Shown in pieces: positions 1 through 11,291 of a DNA stretch of 64,000 nucleotides (positions are counted from its first letter, which is position 1; each line of letters begins with the position of its first letter). The notes beneath the pieces are model-generated. The model was given only the letters and a program-made list of their open reading frames with translations, searched no databases and had not been told where the DNA came from. Source of the DNA: Dastarcus helophoroides (lineage: Eukaryota; Arthropoda; Insecta; Coleoptera; Bothrideridae); NCBI GenBank assembly GCA_028583605.1, contig CM053337.1, positions 16,307,664-16,371,663 of the forward strand, written 5' to 3'. Position numbers and translations under genes: made by a program.

Positions 1-1183
1 ATTTTTTTTAATTCGGTCCTTTTCTTCACAAATCATCAATATCTTTCTTAAAATATCTCCACATTTTTGAAAATTCGTCTTTTTTTTGAAAATTGTACTT
101 TTTTTAATTCGGGTTTCTGGAATTGGATTGGATTGATTGGATTGGTTTATCAAAAATTTATCCTTAGCTAGCGAAATTTTTCGAAAACTTGATGTTTTTT
201 TAAAACACTTTCCTCCAAAATTTTGTTTTCAAAAACTTGGCTCATGAATGTTTTGTTAATGATCGACCATTTGGTTATTAGGTACGACCCCAATGCCAAC
301 CCAGGCGTCGGACACTGTCAAACGGAAGAATTACAAACTTATCAATGACGAAATATTTCTAAATTGTAGTAATTTTTAGTTTATATAATAGGGAGTTGCA
401 TGACCTGAATTTTTCAAAAATATAGTGAAAGAAGATGCATTTTTGGAGCAAATTACAAGTGATGGCGTTTTAAATCCTGGGGGATTCACCTGTGAACAAC
501 AAATTATTTTCCAGATACCCAATCACAAGGTATCGTTCCACATGGCTCCACACTCGTCAGATAAATCTAGAAAATGAAACAAAAGTATTCACCAACGACT
601 AACCTTCAATTGAACATCATCCATGAGCCATTGTCAACACATTCGACATGCTTCACATCCGGTACCAGCGTAAAAGCCGCGCACAACCATCACATAAATC
701 GCACAATGAAAAAAATATATAAAAATAAAGCGCCTCCGTCGAATTAATTTTCCACGAAAGGGGGGCACCAACCGTACGATTAAATCGCCGGAAAGTTACA
801 TTTTTACCCCGCCAAGGCGATTTTCCCTAGCAGGTGTATTTATTTGTGTCAATGCGAAACGCGATTGTGCAAACTCGGCGAGCGCTCCGGCGACAACGAC
901 GACGTTTGTTCTTCGTGACGGTAACGTTCGAAATAAACGGACTCTTCTGCTCCAACCTACGGCACGAGGTTTCGGACCGCGTTGTCAGATGCTGCGAACT
1001 TTCGGCAGCATCTCGCGGTATTTCCTAGTTTAAAGTTTTCACTTCTGTCGGCAGTCTTATGACTGCTTAATTTTTGTATTTTAGTCAGTTTAAACTTGTA
1101 GTTTTCATATTTTTCACATTTTGTTTTTAAAATTGTTATTTTGGATATTTTTACAGGTTTTTTTTATATAAAATTAACAATAT
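1..1183. other. AT-rich intergenic sequence, no gene found
   Basis: Mostly A/T-rich sequence. A GC-richer, apparently unique patch lies at about 500-1030, with a TATAAAAA-like string near 717 followed by a 64-codon open frame at 834-1028. That frame has arginine-rich, low-information composition and no recognisable domain, so I do not call it a gene. The patch could be a promoter or first exon of a gene lying outside the window, but nothing in the window proves this. Confidence 0.4.
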
Positions 1184-1184
1184 T

Positions 1185-1262
1185 AACCGACTGAGTGGCT
1201 TGATCGGTTGAGCACAGATTACTTACCATTGGGGTCGTAGGTTCGATTTCCACATCCGGCTT
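1185..1262 (+). repeat. tRNA-derived SINE head
   Basis: The segment carries a Pol III A-box-like string (GAGTGGCTTGATCGGTTGAG) and, about 35 bases further on, a B box (GGTTCGATTTC). The spacing and motifs are those of a tRNA gene or of the tRNA-derived head of a SINE. The acceptor arms do not pair convincingly and an unrelated tail follows, so a SINE fits better than a working tRNA. Confidence 0.5.
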
Positions 1263-2780
1263 GGGCGTTTGTTTTCGTCTAAAAGTGTTATTGCAACAAT
1301 TTGTCGCGTAAAAGCTAATAATTTAAAACCAAAAAGGCTCAAAATTTAGACTAATCACGACGTTTTTGAAATGATTTTTTCTACTTAAGTCTTATTTATT
1401 TGGTTTTGTTATTTCGATTGTTGTTCTTTTATTTTTTGAACACGGTTAAACCGTTCGCATTAGTAGTGTAGTGTAGCAATGTAGTGTTTCCCAAAGTATC
1501 CTCTGGGCTACAGGTGGGGGTGCGCTGCACTGGACGGCTTCAGATGACTCAAAAAATAAAAATTCATTGTTTGGATAAACGTAATTTACTTTGTAAAAAA
1601 AGATATAAAGAATATCTAACATAATTACCTTGCGCAGTTTTAAAGAGTTCGTGCAGATTGCAGAATGATGTTTTGTTAAAATTCGTTGATACGTTTAGCA
1701 GACAAACAGACAGACAAACACACTTATTTATATATTAGTTAGGATACAATTTTTTAACGAGACAACGTCATGAACAGTTTTGAATGTTGAACGTTTCGGA
1801 AACATTGCATTAAAGAATCTTCAAGTTTACGTCGCTAGATCTAATGGGAAGACGTAAATGACAGCTTCAAGCCATGCATATTCATCTAGAAATACATTCG
1901 TGAGTAATAAATTCATTTGAATAAATGTAAAGGAAATATCGCTTAAAAAAGTAGATGGCGTTAACTCTCTCCTAACTCGTCCCTTTTCCATTTTTTTCTC
2001 CAAAGCGCGGCGAAAAATCGAAAACTGCTCTTTCCCATGGGCCTATTAGCATAAGAAAAAGTATCTATCGCGTCGAGAGGGCACTTATCGGCTTTAATAA
2101 CAAAGTTGGTCCCATGTGGGTAGATATATGTAAACGCTATTTACGCAATTGAATGGATAATGCCGCGTAGGTGTATGACCCTATTGTTGGCATTCGAGAA
2201 CGACGGGGGTCCCACCTTGTTGCCGGCTGGAGCCGGAAGCTTTCTCCGAACGATGCGATGGGAGATATATTCGTTTTGTTGATGAAAACCAAAAACGATT
2301 TTCCCAGCATTTGTTCCGATAAAGTACAACTGTTTTCAAAACGATAGTCGACAATTCGATAGCGATCGAATTTGCTTCCGGTTGTCGCTCACATTTTATT
2401 TAATTGATTTTTTATTGACCGATTCATGATCGCCTGCACCGAATTTAAATTTGGAAAAATCGCCGCTATCGTAGCGCTGCCATACAACTATCCATTTCAG
2501 ATAAATCTTCATAAGAATAGGCCATGAAGTCTTAAATTAACCTTTAGAAAAGTTACTAAAAAATCACTAGAACCAAAGCTGGTTTCACGCGTAAACATTT
2601 TGATGATTAATATGTTGCCTATATGTCAGGAGTTGTTTGGCAAAAATAATCGGACTACATGTTTTCTACATTATTTTTTACATTTCTACATTATTTCTAT
2701 TATACTTACTTACAATTTAGTAATTTTCAGTAGAAATTGACATCAAATATCAAAAAATCACTCTTAAAACAACCGATAAC
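1263..2780. other. Unclassified intergenic sequence
   Basis: No supportable gene. A GC-richer, apparently single-copy patch at about 1960-2340 stands out from the AT-rich surroundings and would be a candidate conserved non-coding element or regulatory block. The open frame on its minus strand (2141-2329) has no recognisable domain. Confidence 0.35.
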
Positions 2781-2783
2781 AAG

Positions 2784-2886
2784 TTTTTTTCAATTTATTT
2801 AACATTTCTTCGGCCCAGTTTGGAAATATTTAAATTTAAATATTTCCAAACTGGGCCGAAGAAATGTTAAATAAATTGAAAAAACA
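2784..2886. mobile_element. Foldback MITE (family B), near-perfect palindrome
   Basis: Two arms of about 48 bases (from TTTTTTCAATTTATTTAACA to GGCCCAGTTTGGAAATATTTA) are exact inverted copies around an AT centre. Further copies lie at 7008-7102, 13980-14187 and 26647-26752, with partial arms near 8090-8130 and 55530-55620. Several copies share the flank CTTCATGGTAGAC...CTTATTGACC...AATATTAT, so the mobile unit is longer than the palindrome. No coding capacity. Confidence 0.75.
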
Positions 2887-2937
2887 TAATATTTCCATGA
2901 AGAATAAACCGATAACAAATCAAAATATTTAGGTTAT

Positions 2938-3525
2938 GATTTTAAGAACACAGAACACTATTAAGAAATGTCACAGCACCGCCACTAGAGATGCACACGA
3001 TCCATCGATGTATCGAAATCTTTAATGTTTTCGTTTCGATGTTCTATTTTTAAGATCACAGAACACCATTAGGAAATGTCACAACACTGCCACTAGAGAT
3101 GCACACGATACATCGATGTATCGAAATCTTTGATCATTTCGTTTCGATGTTCGATATTTTTGCATCGATGCTTTTGTTCAGATGTATCGAAAGGGTATCG
3201 ATATATTTCTTTTCGATCAAGTATCGCGATGACGGGTAAAGGTATAATTTAAAATTTCGATAGAAGATAGAATCATTTTTGTTTTTTGGTCGTCAAAACT
3301 TATTTTGGAGAAACATTCTTAAATTTTGCCTTGTGATGTGGTGTGATATTGCTGTGGAACTAAAATTTTAAAATTTCGAAGATGGAATCATTTTTGTTTT
3401 TTGGTGGTCAAAACTTATTTTGGAGAATCATTCTTAAATTTTGCCTTGTGATGTGGCGTGATATTGCTGTGGAACATCGTATTTATACGATACATCTAAA
3501 TATCGAATAATCGTGTGTACAAAAA
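2938..3525. repeat. Two tandem duplications with CGATACATCGATGTATCG palindromes
   Basis: A segment of about 115 bases containing CCACTAGAGATGCACACGAT occurs twice (about 2938-3050 and 3051-3170). A second segment of about 115 bases (ATCATTTTTGTTTTTTGGT through GATATTGCTGTGGAAC) also occurs twice (about 3242-3360 and 3361-3476). The right edge ends in ATCGTGTGTAC, resembling an inverted copy of GCACACGAT, so this may be a rearranged DNA transposon with terminal inverted repeats. No clear target duplication was found. Confidence 0.5.
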
Positions 3526-3860
3526 GTTTTCCAGTCTAGCGTACTACTGTCATTTTTTGTCATGTTTACGTACGATTGATTAGCATTTTGAGCAGACAGG
3601 TGAACAAACATAACCTTAAAAAAATAATTCATTGATTTGATGTTACAATGGAAGAAAAATCTTTTATTTGTGGGAGCTTAAACGGGGTAGGTCGTAGCGA
3701 ACGTAACACCAATGGTTTGACAACGACTTTATTACTTTTTAATGTAAGAAAATACAAAAACGCGGTACTGGCGACTAACTTCAACCAGTCCGAACAACAC
3801 ACACCTAATCTCCAAAAAACAACTAACTCTTCCTTCCCGCCAAGACGCGGTCGAGCCATC

Positions 3861-4192
3861 CATATATGTAATACTTCTATATGGCCAGTTCCTCGTTTCT
3901 TATGGAAAAGACTTCTCTTTCTCGCTGACCTTCACACGCATTAATGAGTCGCAATGCGCAGGTGTTACAAATAATCTGTGCATGGCCAAAGTCAGCTGTG
4001 CACGGCCAAACATAAACACCCGTTTAACACGCGCGTAGCGATTGGTTCATTTCGTTCAATTCATGCGCAATACTCGCCATTTATCCATGTTCCATCTTTA
4101 TCGGATTTGGTTGGAACAAACTCTTGAAGAGAATAGGCACAAAACATATATATAGAATAGGGAGCTGGCCATATAGAAGTATTACATATATG
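3861..4192. mobile_element. 332-bp TIR element with 8-bp target duplication
   Basis: Both ends carry the same inverted sequence, beginning CATATATGTAATACTTCTAT and continuing into ATGGCCAG (about 28 bases). The element is bracketed by an exact 8-bp direct repeat GAGCCATC at 3853-3860 and 4193-4200. An 8-bp duplication suits the hAT superfamily, although the TIR does not start with CAG or TAG. No transposase is encoded, so it is non-autonomous. Confidence 0.8.
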
Positions 4193-5117
4193 GAGCCATC
4201 TATGCTTCACGTCACCCCGAATTGACGTTGACATTGTACTGCCAACTTCAAATAATGAACAATTGGCGGGCTATTCAAAATTTAAACCTACATATTGTCG
4301 AATCCTACGTTCGAAAAGCCCCAAAAAGCAATCGTGAATGAATCTCTTCTGTTTCTGACAGTGCTGCAGAATTTTTATGTCAAGGTTAAATGTCAATTTG
4401 ATGAGTACGAATCAATTAAGTAACATACGTGAACATATCAAAAACTAACCTAGATTAAAAAACTTTTTGTGCACTTGATATTTACCGATGTATTGACACA
4501 TATCGATATAGGTTTTTCGATACATCAAATGGATACGGTATCAATGTTTCAAAAATATTATGCACCCGTAACTGCCAAGCGACCACGTCTAAATTGTACC
4601 AGTTCTTGTTGTTGCCACTACAAAGTTATAAGTCCACAGTTTACTCTTTAAGCAGATTTATCTGAAATGCACAATATATGTCTAAATATTACCACTTTCT
4701 GTTGTCGCTACAAAATTAGTTGTTCGGTGTCAACTCTGATACAGATTCGCCTGAAGTGGACGACATCTCGATCGGTAAGTAATTGCTAGGGATGTCGATT
4801 CCTTAAAATAAACGACATTTGGATCGATTCGAATCGTGCGCAAAAGAATCGATTCCCGGTGAAACTGGGTGCTGAAAAATCGATTTCCGATTAATCGCCT
4901 TGTTGGTGACATTTTAAAACATTTCTAATAAGAGAAAAATTGAATGATAATGATGAATTGGCGTCATATCTCCTACATCAGAAATATCAACTTTAAGTGA
5001 TACAAAGGTTAAAATGTTGTGACAAAGCATTCAAAAAGGGAAATTACGTAATAATTTACAGGCAACGCAAAGTTTAAAAAAATGGAGCCACAATTATGTC
5101 CAAATTGTGGTTGACAG

Positions 5118-5926
5118 TAGGGATGATCGATATTAGAAAAACATCGATAGTGACAACAATATTAACATCGGTTCAAAAGTATCGATGTACGATGAATATC
5201 GAAAGATAAATATCGATGTCCGAAAACATCGCTGTTTTAGGTAAAAAAACAATCCATTTTGTTATAAGGTATACACATAGTAAGCGACGTAAGCAAATTC
5301 ATGGTTGGGTTACATTACTGCAAAAGTTTGAGTTTACTGGACAGACAGAGTACAATATAGGGCACATTTACTATACCTGTTATTTCGTTTTCGAAGTTTC
5401 ATTGCAAAAAAAATTAGCTTTTACTAATACTCGCTCCCACATCATTCTTAGATAAGAAATAAATTGACCATGGCTTGAAATTGGCAGTTTTTATTTTGTT
5501 AATTTTAATTTGATTACATCGCCCAGTGATATGAGTGTATGCAACATTTGTTACACCTAATGACGCTAGATGGCCTAGACCAGTGATTCCCAACCACTGC
5601 GCAGCGGCACTTTACTGTTCCGCGAGATTTTTGAAGTGTGCCGCCAAATTTTACGACTGCATACAGTAAAATAGAGGACTTTTTTAAAATTTATATAATT
5701 GTTAGTGTGCCGCCAAGTTTTTAAATTATTAAAAGTGTCCCGTGACGAAAAAAGGTTGAGAATCACTGGCCTAGACTTAGACTCTATCGATATCGATATA
5801 CCGATTTTATTCTCATAACATCGATATGTCAATATTATCGAAAACTTACCAACGATATTAAATCATCGATGTTTTTCCACAAAACATCGATGTTCATTAA
5901 CCATCGATGAATATCGATTATCCCTA
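5118..5926. mobile_element. 809-bp hAT-like element nested in the outer one
   Basis: The TIRs TAGGGATGATCGATATT and AATATCGATTATCCCTA are flanked by an exact 8-bp duplication GTTGACAG (5110-5117 and 5927-5934). The interior is rich in ATCGAT palindromes and encodes nothing recognisable. It is itself interrupted by the 188-bp element at 5581-5768. Confidence 0.85.
5581..5768. mobile_element. 188-bp hAT MITE, innermost insertion
   Basis: The TIRs CAGTGATTCCCAACC and GGTTGAGAATCACTG match the widespread hAT end consensus CAGTGGTTCTCAACC. An exact 8-bp duplication GCCTAGAC flanks it (5573-5580 and 5769-5776). It contains the internal GTGTGCCGCCAA motif twice, which is common in this kind of non-autonomous element. 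Being intact and innermost, it is the youngest of the three nested insertions. Confidence 0.92.
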
Positions 5927-7007
5927 GTTGACAGTTGGGCCCGTTTATTATATTCTATGCTTTGCATGTTTTTTGTACATAATTGCTAGTTGACTAACTG
6001 AGGTTAGCGTTTACGGTTGTGATTTTGTGTTTTTTATGGATGTTTAGTGTAATTTTAAAATAAGTGGACAAAATATATTCATTTAATTATTTAATTATTA
6101 TTCATTTAATAATCGACGAAATAAAATGTCATTGACCAAACACACTGACAACTGACAGAATAACCCTCTAGCGGCACAAACTACTGTGATTGCGCCCCAG
6201 TTATCCTTCCTACAGGGAGTCCCTTAGATCATATAGTCAAAGAGGAGTCCTATAAGAAGGAGATGAATCGGTAACGTAATTCGTCGCATAAAAATGGGAT
6301 TGATTTCCACCCACTGACATCAGCGGCCTGTGTTGTGTATTACCAGCAAGTATTGTGCGAAAACTGTAAAATGAGGGCTTAAATGACCCGACAATCACAT
6401 CACTGTCGTGTTATCCTTTTTTGGGGCTTTTCCTAGGAAAGCGTGTCTAGAACTTCCCTTATTCATATTTTAGTCGGAGAGGTGCTGAAGTTAAAACTAC
6501 ATCAAATAGAATCTGTGGTGTATGTATTTGCGGATTAAGAGATGGCACTGCGAACAGTGGAAGGTTTTCAATCCCATTTTTAAAGTACGGCGTAACACAA
6601 CCTTATTTCTAGATAACCATACTTTCCTATTCAGTCAACGACATAATGAATGAAAAGAAATGTTAATGCTGCCATCTATTGGCTCATTAACGTAGCTTCT
6701 ATTAATAAATGGAAGTGGAGAATAACAAAATGACATAAATACACTTATATAAAACATTTTTATCATTAAATTTACAGAGACCTGCATTTAAGTTTAATCG
6801 ATCCGATTCTTAAGATTTTTGAATCGTTCATTAGATCGACCTTGTATTTGACATCGATCTTGTATTCGAGATCGATCTAAAATATCGACCTTGCGACTTG
6901 AAAAAAATCGATATTTCGATTAATCGATCTCAGATCGACATCCCTAGTATTTACTCAACATTCTATGCTTACTCTTCATGGTAGACCCTTATTGACCGGA
7001 AATATTA

Positions 7008-7102
7008 TGTTTTTTTCAATTTATTTAACATTTCTCGGCCCAGTTTAATTTAAATATTTCCAAACTGGGCCGAAGAAATGTTAAATAAATTGAAAAAAAC
7101 AT
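7008..7102. mobile_element. Foldback MITE (family B), second copy
   Basis: Same palindromic arms as the copy at 2784, with a shortened left arm (TTTCTCGGCCCAGTTT) and an intact right arm. It is preceded by the family flank CTTCATGGTAGACCC. Confidence 0.75.
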
Positions 7103-7204
7103 TCTATGTTTACGTCGCACGTCTGTGAAAACGTTTTGAAATTTGCCGCAATTAACACCACAATTTTGACACTTTTGCATATTTAGGTTAAATGGACTGT
7201 AATT

Positions 7205-10200
7205 ATGATCTTCAGCGGCTTAAAAATTGCCCAAGTGCTAGTATTTAATGCGTACCCGTTTGTTAAAGGTCAGTAAATCTCAGTTTATCATATCGTTAAG
7301 TCTCAGAATTATTCAGAAGTTCAACTTTTGGAGGTTAATTTTGAAACGGTAACTTAATAGGAAAACGGTTTCGATATTGATTGTGCTACAGAAAAATCAT
7401 ACACGACTGGTTACTACTTGGGAAGTCCAATTGGAGGTTAATGTTGAAACGATAACGGTTTTGGTATCGTTATGCTGCTTCAGAAAAATCGTACACTACT
7501 GGTTACGAACTTGGGACTGTCGCTTAACTAGGGTTAATTTCATCGCTTAAACTTTGGTTAATTTCAGCGTTTGAATTTTGCTCAATTTCATCGCTTAAAT
7601 GTTGGTCAATTTCAAAGCGTAAAAGACCAAAGGGCGAAATTAAACGTGTCGCGCTAATCTTTTAAATTACGTTTTGTCATAAAGCAAACTGGTTGGAGTA
7701 GTTCTATCGTACAAGGCACGTTGGTGGTCGAAATCTATGGTCGCACTACAGATTTTTAAAAAAATCACAGAATATATGTGACATAGCAACATTTGACAGA
7801 ACAGGACCGTATTGGTCTAAATTTTATTGCGTTGTTGCCAGTTGGGCTTAAAATTCCTCCTTTTGCAGAATATTTGAATCTGCGAGGGAAACTGGATTTT
7901 AGCCAATATTGTAGGACTTTGCAAACAATTTAAATAATAACCAATAAGATGACAGCTTGGCTGTCGAAACCCGTTAGAGCAACCTTTGTTGTGTTTTTTA
8001 ATCTTTCTTGGTTTCAGGGAACACGTTCTCTATTTCAATTTTTGAAGATAACCAAGCTCCAGTCGTTCCATAAAAAAAATGTTTTTAAAAATATAAATAT
8101 TTCCAAACTGGGTCGTAGCAATGTTAATTAAAATTAATAATGATTATGTTTTTAACCAATAAGAGTCTACAGTGAAGAATAACAATATAGAAAATGTTTG
8201 ATAATTTAGGAAATTATTGGAATTACGTCCAAGAGGAATCTAGGGGCCTCGTGTTCAATTTCACCGAATATATCGTTCGAGATGTACTGCATGCCAGAGT
8301 GGAAATCGATGATGTCACTTACTATTTGTTCACTAAGGAGAATCAGCACCAATATATACAGTTGGATCGATATAATCCATACCAACTCAATAATAGAGAG
8401 GTGACAATAGTTTTTCTGGTGCACGGTTGGGCCGGCAGCAGAAACAGACAATGGTATGAAGATTTGAAGAATGTACTGTTGGAGAAAGAAGATGAGGAAT
8501 ATTACGTTGTACAGGTTAGGTTTTCCTTCTTCCTCCTACTTGTGACTGTTGACATATTTATAAAATTAGTTTAGATGACGACAAAACCCCAAATTTTTTT
8601 ATTGTTAAATACTTTGATTCTTTTGGAAAGTTTGGTTCACTAACCATCGAAGTTGTAAACGTTTGGTTAACTAACCATCGAAGTTGTAAACGTTTGGTTG
8701 CCTAACCATCGAAGTTGTAAACGTTTGGTTGCCTAACCATTGAAGTTGTAAACGTTTGGTTGCCTAACCGTCGAAGTTGTAGACGTTTGGTTAACACTAA
8801 CCATCGAAGTTCTTGTTAAAACATTCGTCTCCTTTGTAGGTGGATTGGAGTAGGCCGGCCCAATCCGAAAACTATTACATCCCCGCCTACAACACTGAGA
8901 GAGTCGGTGAGAGATCCAAACGTTCCCCAATCACCCCCATAATCGAGATTTACTCCCTCCGTAGGTCAACTAGTGGGGAAATTCATAGTGAGCACATCCG
9001 AAAAATTCGACATCCCCTTGAAGAATTTTTTACCAATCGGGCACTCGTTAGGGGGCCACGTCGCCGGTTTTATCGGTAAGACCGTTCAAACGTTCACCAA
9101 TACCAAATTGTCGCGCATCATCGCCTTGGATCCTGCCAATCCGAACTTTTGGTATCGACCGAGGAAGAAAAGACTGGCGGAAGACGACGCGGAAGTGGTC
9201 CACGTGGTGCACACCTGCGCCGGCATCCACGGCTTGCCGTATCCGTGCGGCACCATCGATTTCTACCCCAACGGCGGCTTGATGCAGCCCGGCTGCGACC
9301 TGGTCTTTTTCAGCGGGAATAACGACAAAAGTACGTTGAATGTTGGCCTGGTTCGTGTGTAGAGCCGTTGATGCGTTTTATTAAAATATGCTCCAGGGGG
9401 AACTCTAGTGGTCCATTCTGCGTTCTTTGATGGTATGCAGACTTAGTGTCCAACGCGTTTGCCTGAATTCAATATCGGCTCTAGATGGCGTTTGCGAAAC
9501 TTCGAAGGAAGCTACAAGTAGTATTTATTTCGCTCCGGTATCAAATCCACGGCCACCAGGATGTACTTATTTCCATCGTCTGATGCTGGGAATGGTCCTG
9601 CCACATCGATTGCAAGTCTTTCAAATGGAGCTTCCACATTATGCTGCTTCAGAGCCCCTTTGGTTTTTGTACGAGGACCATTGGATGCAGCGCAGGTGAC
9701 ACATTTCCAACACCACCGCTCGACGTCCTCCTTGCAGTTAACCCAATAGAGCCGTTTCCGAATTTTCTCCAGGGTCTTGTTTATCCCTAAATGTCCACCA
9801 GAGTTCCCGGTGTGCACCTCCCACAAGACCTGTGGAATCTTCTCCCGAGGCACCATCAAGTGCAAGTTGACACGCTTTCCCTCCAAGCTTTTCTATGCCC
9901 TTTTCAGCACCCCGTCCTCTACCTGGAGGAATTTTCATTGAGCCCACAAATTTTTAAGACCTGGACTTCCGTCGGAAACCTCTTGCCATTCCGGTCTATC
10001 TTTAGCTCCTTTCCATTCCAATATGGAATATTGGAATACTTACCAGCGGTACTACTACACTTACCAGCAGTAACTACTACACTTACCAGCAGTGATGCAT
10101 TTGAATTGGATATTTCAGACTGACGAGATTTAATAAAATCGAAACAGTACAGGATATACTTCTTCCGGGATTGGACCGTGTCAAAGAACTACTAAAAGTG

Positions 10201-10807
10201 TTTGAACACTCAAAGAACTAAACTACAGAAACTAGAGGACTAAAAGTGTTCAAACACTTTTAGCAGTTCTTTGACACGGTCCAATCCCGGAAGAAGTATA
10301 TCCTGTACTGACTCTGGCCGTGGAAGCCTTCGTTATCAAAATCGAAAGAGATTTCTGGATCCCGAACTTTGAACCCCACTTATCGGTCTGTGCATGAGAA
10401 TTTACTTGAGAAGTTGAATTCGCGCAATAGCGTTGACACTTGAGTTGTCTGCATCTCTTACTTTTTGTTTTTTTTTAGATATTAGACGTTTTCGGATTTT
10501 TTCAAAGATGTTAAAAAATTTAACGACTTGGCTTACGTCAACCAGCTTAGGGGGCTCTGCGTTAATTAAACGGATTTTACTTTGGACGTTTTACGTTGCA
10601 GATATGTGCAACCATCATCGAAGCTACAAATACTTCATCGAAGCTGTCAGGTATCCGGACAAGTTTCTCGCCAAAAAGTGTGGGAATTATAGACTTTATC
10701 CCAGGGAGTGCGAGCCTGTCACCGCCAATTTGGGCGATCTAAAGACGAAAGAACGAGGGAGGTTTTATTTAAAAACGACAGGGGAAAAACCTTACTACGT
10801 CGACTAG
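7205..10807 (+). CDS. L1: secreted lipase / phospholipase A1-like, catalytically intact
   Basis: Proposed exons are 7205-7268 (tentative signal peptide, MIFSGLKIAQVLVF), 8210-8514, 8840-8906, 8965-9330 and 10602-10807, joining to 335 residues. Exon phases agree throughout. Visible motifs are the oxyanion strand LVHGWAG, the nucleophile elbow GHSLGG (Ser about 173), ALDP (Asp about 201), FYPNGG, and CNHHR with the catalytic His after PGC. The span from PGC to CNH is about 13 residues, so the lid is short, as in insect phospholipases A1, and there is no PLAT domain. Expected role: extracellular or gut hydrolysis of acyl esters of phospholipid or glycerides. It has one intron more than its neighbours, at VQ/VDW. 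The first exon is the weakest part; the reading frame also has an ATG at 8194. Minisatellite and gypsy fragments sit in its introns. Confidence 0.82.
7320..7650. repeat. Short direct repeats upstream of or inside L1 intron 1
   Basis: A segment of about 105 bases containing GGAGGTTAAT, AACGGTTT and ACTGGTTAC occurs twice (7328-7430 and 7433-7525). It is followed by four degenerate copies of a 27-30-base unit with TTAATTTCATCGCTTAAA. Function unknown. Confidence 0.5.
7948..8080 (+). mobile_element. Single arm of foldback family A
   Basis: Carries GATGACAGCTTGGCTGTCGA, then CGTTAGAGCAACCTTTGTTG and TTTCTTGGTTTCAGGGA, matching the right arm of the foldback elements at 27.2, 37-39, 40.8, 47.0 and 61.2 kb. 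It lies in the proposed first intron of L1. Its TTGGTTTCAG string is a good splice-acceptor look-alike. Confidence 0.7.
8636..8815. repeat. About 30-bp minisatellite in L1 intron
   Basis: Five to six head-to-tail copies of a unit containing AACCATCGAAGTTGTAAACG followed by TTTGGTT, with single-base variants. It fills most of the intron between 8514 and 8840. Confidence 0.8.
9512..10020 (-). pseudogene. Gypsy-type retrotransposon pol relic (integrase)
   Basis: Read on the minus strand, the segment encodes a pre-integrase stretch (RPEWQEV, LKNLWAQ), then the HHCC zinc-binding module of a Ty3/gypsy integrase (HTGNSGGHLG, CWKCVTC), and then the first catalytic Asp of the rve core (LAIDVAGPFP, ILVAVD). 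Stops and frame changes interrupt it near 9890-9950, and the core is cut off after VAVD. It is a dead fragment without LTRs, lying inside the last intron of L1 in the opposite orientation. Confidence 0.85.
10090..10405. mobile_element. Dispersed repeat D interrupted by a foldback (family C)
   Basis: Outer parts (GGATATTTCAGACTGACGAG and TCGGTCTGTGCATGAGAA) belong to a dispersed repeat also present at 13275-13410, 23020-23155, 25345-25412 and, inverted, 45170-45265. Inside it lies a palindrome (about 10157-10302) with arms ATACTTCTTCCGGGATTGGA / CAATCCCGGAAGAAGTAT, followed by CCTGTACTGACTCTGGCCGT. The same arms and tail bound the larger foldback at 45888-46206. Confidence 0.65.
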
Positions 10808-10842
10808 TCATAAGTGTAAACTGTTTATACGGGTAATTTGCA

Positions 10843-10848
10843 ATTAAA
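10843..10848 (+). terminator. Likely polyadenylation signal of L1
   Basis: ATTAAA lies 36 bases after the L1 stop codon, the common variant of the AATAAA signal at a normal distance. No cleavage site can be seen directly. Confidence 0.45.
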
Positions 10849-10859
10849 GTGGTCCAACA

Positions 10860-11291
10860 TTGCGCTAAACTGTTCGTTTCTCAAATAGAGTTGTTAATTT
10901 CAACTTGCTACTTCAAGTTTTAACGTATTCACTCCAGATAGTATTCGATTTGCGCACTGTGAAGCTGTTCGCAGAATAGAATTGAGAAATAGGTGGCGCT
11001 CTATCATTGTAATTACTAAAGCCAGTAAAAACGTTAAGTTTTGGCCCCACAAATGGCAAATAAAACAAGCAAAAACGCCAGTAAAGTAGCTACAATGGCA
11101 TTTATAAATATTTATTTGTTATTATTAGAGGTTTATATGTACATTAGCTGATACCCGCGCCTTCGTCCGCGTGAAAGAAAAGCAAGAATTCTTGGGTCAC
11201 CTTTTTAGAAATTCCGACTTTTTTTGAAGAATTCGATTGTTACTGGGAATGTAGAATTATGTATTTTGAAAATTTCGATATTTTAAAGTAT
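10860..11291. other. Intergenic, repeat-derived in part
   Basis: No gene seen. At about 11144-11170 the string AGCTGATACCCGCGCCTTCGTCCGCGTG resembles a motif I recall from many insect interspersed repeats, which suggests a truncated element; I cannot assign its family from sequence alone. Confidence 0.3.

Larger units (their letters stand above)
4787..6946. mobile_element. Older outer hAT-like element
   Basis: The outer ends are TAGGGATGTCGAT and its inverted copy ATCGACATCCCTA. The flanking 8-mers GTAATTGC and GTATTTAC match at six of eight positions, consistent with a decayed hAT target duplication. No transposase frame survives. A younger element with the related TIR TAGGGATGATCGAT is inserted inside it at 5118-5926. 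Confidence 0.55.

Noticed and set aside
283..320. Possible second SINE fragment (inverse of CATTGGGGTCGTA)
   Set aside because: The match to the SINE at 1230 is only about 14 bases and could be chance.
834..1028. 64-codon open frame
   Set aside because: No recognisable motif and a short random-looking composition; may lie in a promoter-like patch, but coding is not supported.
1185..1262. Functional tRNA gene
   Set aside because: A and B boxes are present but the acceptor stem does not pair and no clean anticodon arm is seen, so a SINE head is more likely.
3629..3944. Overlapping frames of 76 and 98 codons on both strands
   Set aside because: The plus-strand frame runs across the boundary of the TIR element at 3861, and neither has a recognisable domain.
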